From contig NZ_LMRG01000028.1 in NCBI RefSeq assembly GCF_001425605.1, positions 186,001-250,000 on the forward strand: a stretch of 64,000 bases of DNA. Direction: 5' to 3'. Positions 62,876 to 64,000 of this stretch are shown here, in pieces. The position numbers and the translations under genes were made by a program. How positions within the stretch are numbered: the first letter of the stretch is position 1; the number at the start of each line of letters is the position of its first letter. The DNA comes from Rhizobium sp. Leaf453. GTDB taxonomy: Bacteria; Pseudomonadota; Alphaproteobacteria; Rhizobiales; Rhizobiaceae. Under the pieces are notes generated by a model, which was not told the DNA's origin, did not search any database, and worked only from the letters and a program-made list of their open reading frames with translations.

Positions 62876-64000
62876 ATGATACGGCACATCAAAACAGCCC
62901 AGGCTGCATCTGCTGGCAGCAACGACGGAGCGGTCACCAAGGCCGTTGAGGCGCTCCTCGCCAAGGTGGAAAGCGGCGGCGACAAGGCCGTCCGCGAGCT
63001 TTCCGCCCAGTTCGACAAGCTTGACCGCAGTTCCTATCGCCTGACGAAGAGCGAGATTGACGACGCGATCAACTCGCTCACCAAACGCGAACGTGAAGAC
63101 CTCGACTTCGCCCAGGATCAGGTGCGCAGGTTTGCGGAGGCCCAGAAGGCCAGCCTGAAGGATCTGGAAATCGAGACCCTGCCGGGCATCGTGCTCGGTC
63201 ATCGCAATGTCCCGATCCAGAATGTCGGTTGCTATGTCCCCGGCGGCAAATATCCGTTGCTGGCATCGGCGCACATGACAGTGCTGACCGCACGGGTTGC
63301 CGGCTGCGAGCGGATCATCACCTGCGCGCCGCCGTTCAAGGGGCAGATTTCCCAGAAGATCGTTGCCGCCCAGGCGCTGGCCGGTGCCGACGAAATCTAT
63401 TGCCTTGGCGGCGTCCAGGCGATCGCGGCCATGGCGTACGGGACCGAGACGATCGAACCGGTGGACATGCTGGCGGGACCGGGCAATGCCTATGTCGCGG
63501 AAGCCAAGCGATTGCTGTTCGGCAAGGTCGGCATCGATCTGTTCGCCGGACCGACGGAGACGCTGGTAATCGCCGATGACAGTGTCGATGGCGAAATCGT
63601 CGCCACCGATCTTCTTGGTCAGGCCGAGCACGGGATCAATTCGCCGGCTGTCTTGATCACCAACTCGGAAAAGCTGGCGTGCGACACGCTTGACGAGATC
63701 AAGCGGCTGCTCACCATCCTGCCGACGGCCGAAATCGCCGGCAAGGCATGGGAGGATTTCGGCGAGATCGTCCTCTGCGACACGATTGACGAGATGGTGT
63801 CCGAAGCTGACCGCGTCGCTTCCGAGCACGTTCAGGTCATGACCCGCGATCCGGATTATTTCTTGAACAAGATGCGGAATTACGGCGCGCTGTTCCTCGG
63901 CGCCCGCACCAATGTCGCCTTCGGGGACAAGGTGATCGGCACGAACCACACGCTGCCGACCAACAAGGCCGCTCGTTATACCGGCGGCCTCTGGGTCGGG
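62876..64000 (+). CDS. Histidinol dehydrogenase-family protein (HisD/HpsN-like), cut by window end
   Basis: 375 codons are visible before the right edge. Conserved HisD features are [28 protein letters not shown], the zinc/catalytic GQAEHG, the Glu-His pair in [11 protein letters not shown] and [17 protein letters not shown]. It should be an NAD-dependent, zinc-containing alcohol-to-acid dehydrogenase. Neighbouring catabolic genes rather than other his genes point to a paralogue such as sulfopropanediol or other polyol dehydrogenase, not histidine synthesis. The ATG at 62876 has only a weak ribosome site. Confidence 0.85.
   Translation, partial: MIRHIKTAQAASAGSNDGAVTKAVEALLAKVESGGDKAVRELSAQFDKLDRSSYRLTKSEIDDAINSLTKREREDLDFAQDQVRRFAEAQKASLKDLEIETLPGIVLGHRNVPIQNVGCYVPGGKYPLLASAHMTVLTARVAGCERIITCAPPFKGQISQKIVAAQALAGADEIYCLGGVQAIAAMAYGTETIEPVDMLAGPGNAYVAEAKRLLFGKVGIDLFAGPTETLVIADDSVDGEIVATDLLGQAEHGINSPAVLITNSEKLACDTLDEIKRLLTILPTAEIAGKAWEDFGEIVLCDTIDEMVSEADRVASEHVQVMTRDPDYFLNKMRNYGALFLGARTNVAFGDKVIGTNHTLPTNKAARYTGGLWVG

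Overview
The window reads as GC-rich chromosome, or large replicon, of an alphaproteobacterium, most likely Rhizobiales/Rhizobiaceae (Rhizobium, Ensifer or Shinella-like). This rests on codon choice, the tight ABC-transporter and oxidoreductase operons, and degraded rhizobial-type IS fragments; genus is a guess. It is densely coding. No rRNA, tRNA or CRISPR was seen.

Region 1 (1-14621) is a PQQ-dependent alcohol oxidation locus. It holds a response regulator (cut by the left edge), a lanthanide-type quinoprotein alcohol dehydrogenase (ExaF/PedH clade, with the Asp-x-Asp signature), a PedF-like cytochrome c, an MxaJ/XoxJ-like binding protein, and a six-gene operon of the PQQ-associated ABC type. 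It also holds a NosR-like flavin/Fe-S membrane protein with its ApbE flavin transferase, and a NitT/TauT-type ABC transporter whose permease gene lies about 9.6 kb from its other two genes. Three divergent promoter regions share the same operator, T(A/G)CGACC(A/T)(A/T)GGT, in five copies, which ties the locus into one regulon.

Region 2 (14622-27824) starts with IS3-type transposase remnants. A GH3 glucosidase, a MarR regulator, a cysteine hydrolase, a complete spermidine/putrescine-type ABC transporter and two more glycosidase-like genes (GH63-like and GH106-like) follow. Region 3 (27853-38835) is a complete nicotinate-to-fumarate pathway: nicAB transcribed left, nicCDEFX, a transporter and a MarR regulator transcribed right. 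GTATAC-centred palindromes lie in the divergent promoter. Region 4 (39206-43823) holds ubiTUV divergent from ubiD-ubiX, a set expected to serve oxygen-independent ubiquinone synthesis.

Region 5 (44135-56047) is the most unusual part. Three consecutive P47/OrfX-like TULIP-domain proteins are transcribed towards four rightward genes: a thermolysin-fold HExxH metallopeptidase without signal peptide, an exported NTF2-like protein, an exported di-haem c-type protein, and a 1059-residue SAM-cyclase-ATPase-TPR regulator. P47/OrfX proteins are best known from clostridial neurotoxin loci; no toxin or NTNH homologue was seen here. A possible IS remnant lies beyond its right edge.

Region 6 (56981-64000) is a small catabolic locus: a TIM-barrel isomerase/epimerase and a Gfo/Idh/MocA dehydrogenase divergent from an XRE regulator with an inverted-repeat operator, an unrecognised protein, a ThDP-dependent enzyme, and a histidinol-dehydrogenase-family gene cut by the right edge.
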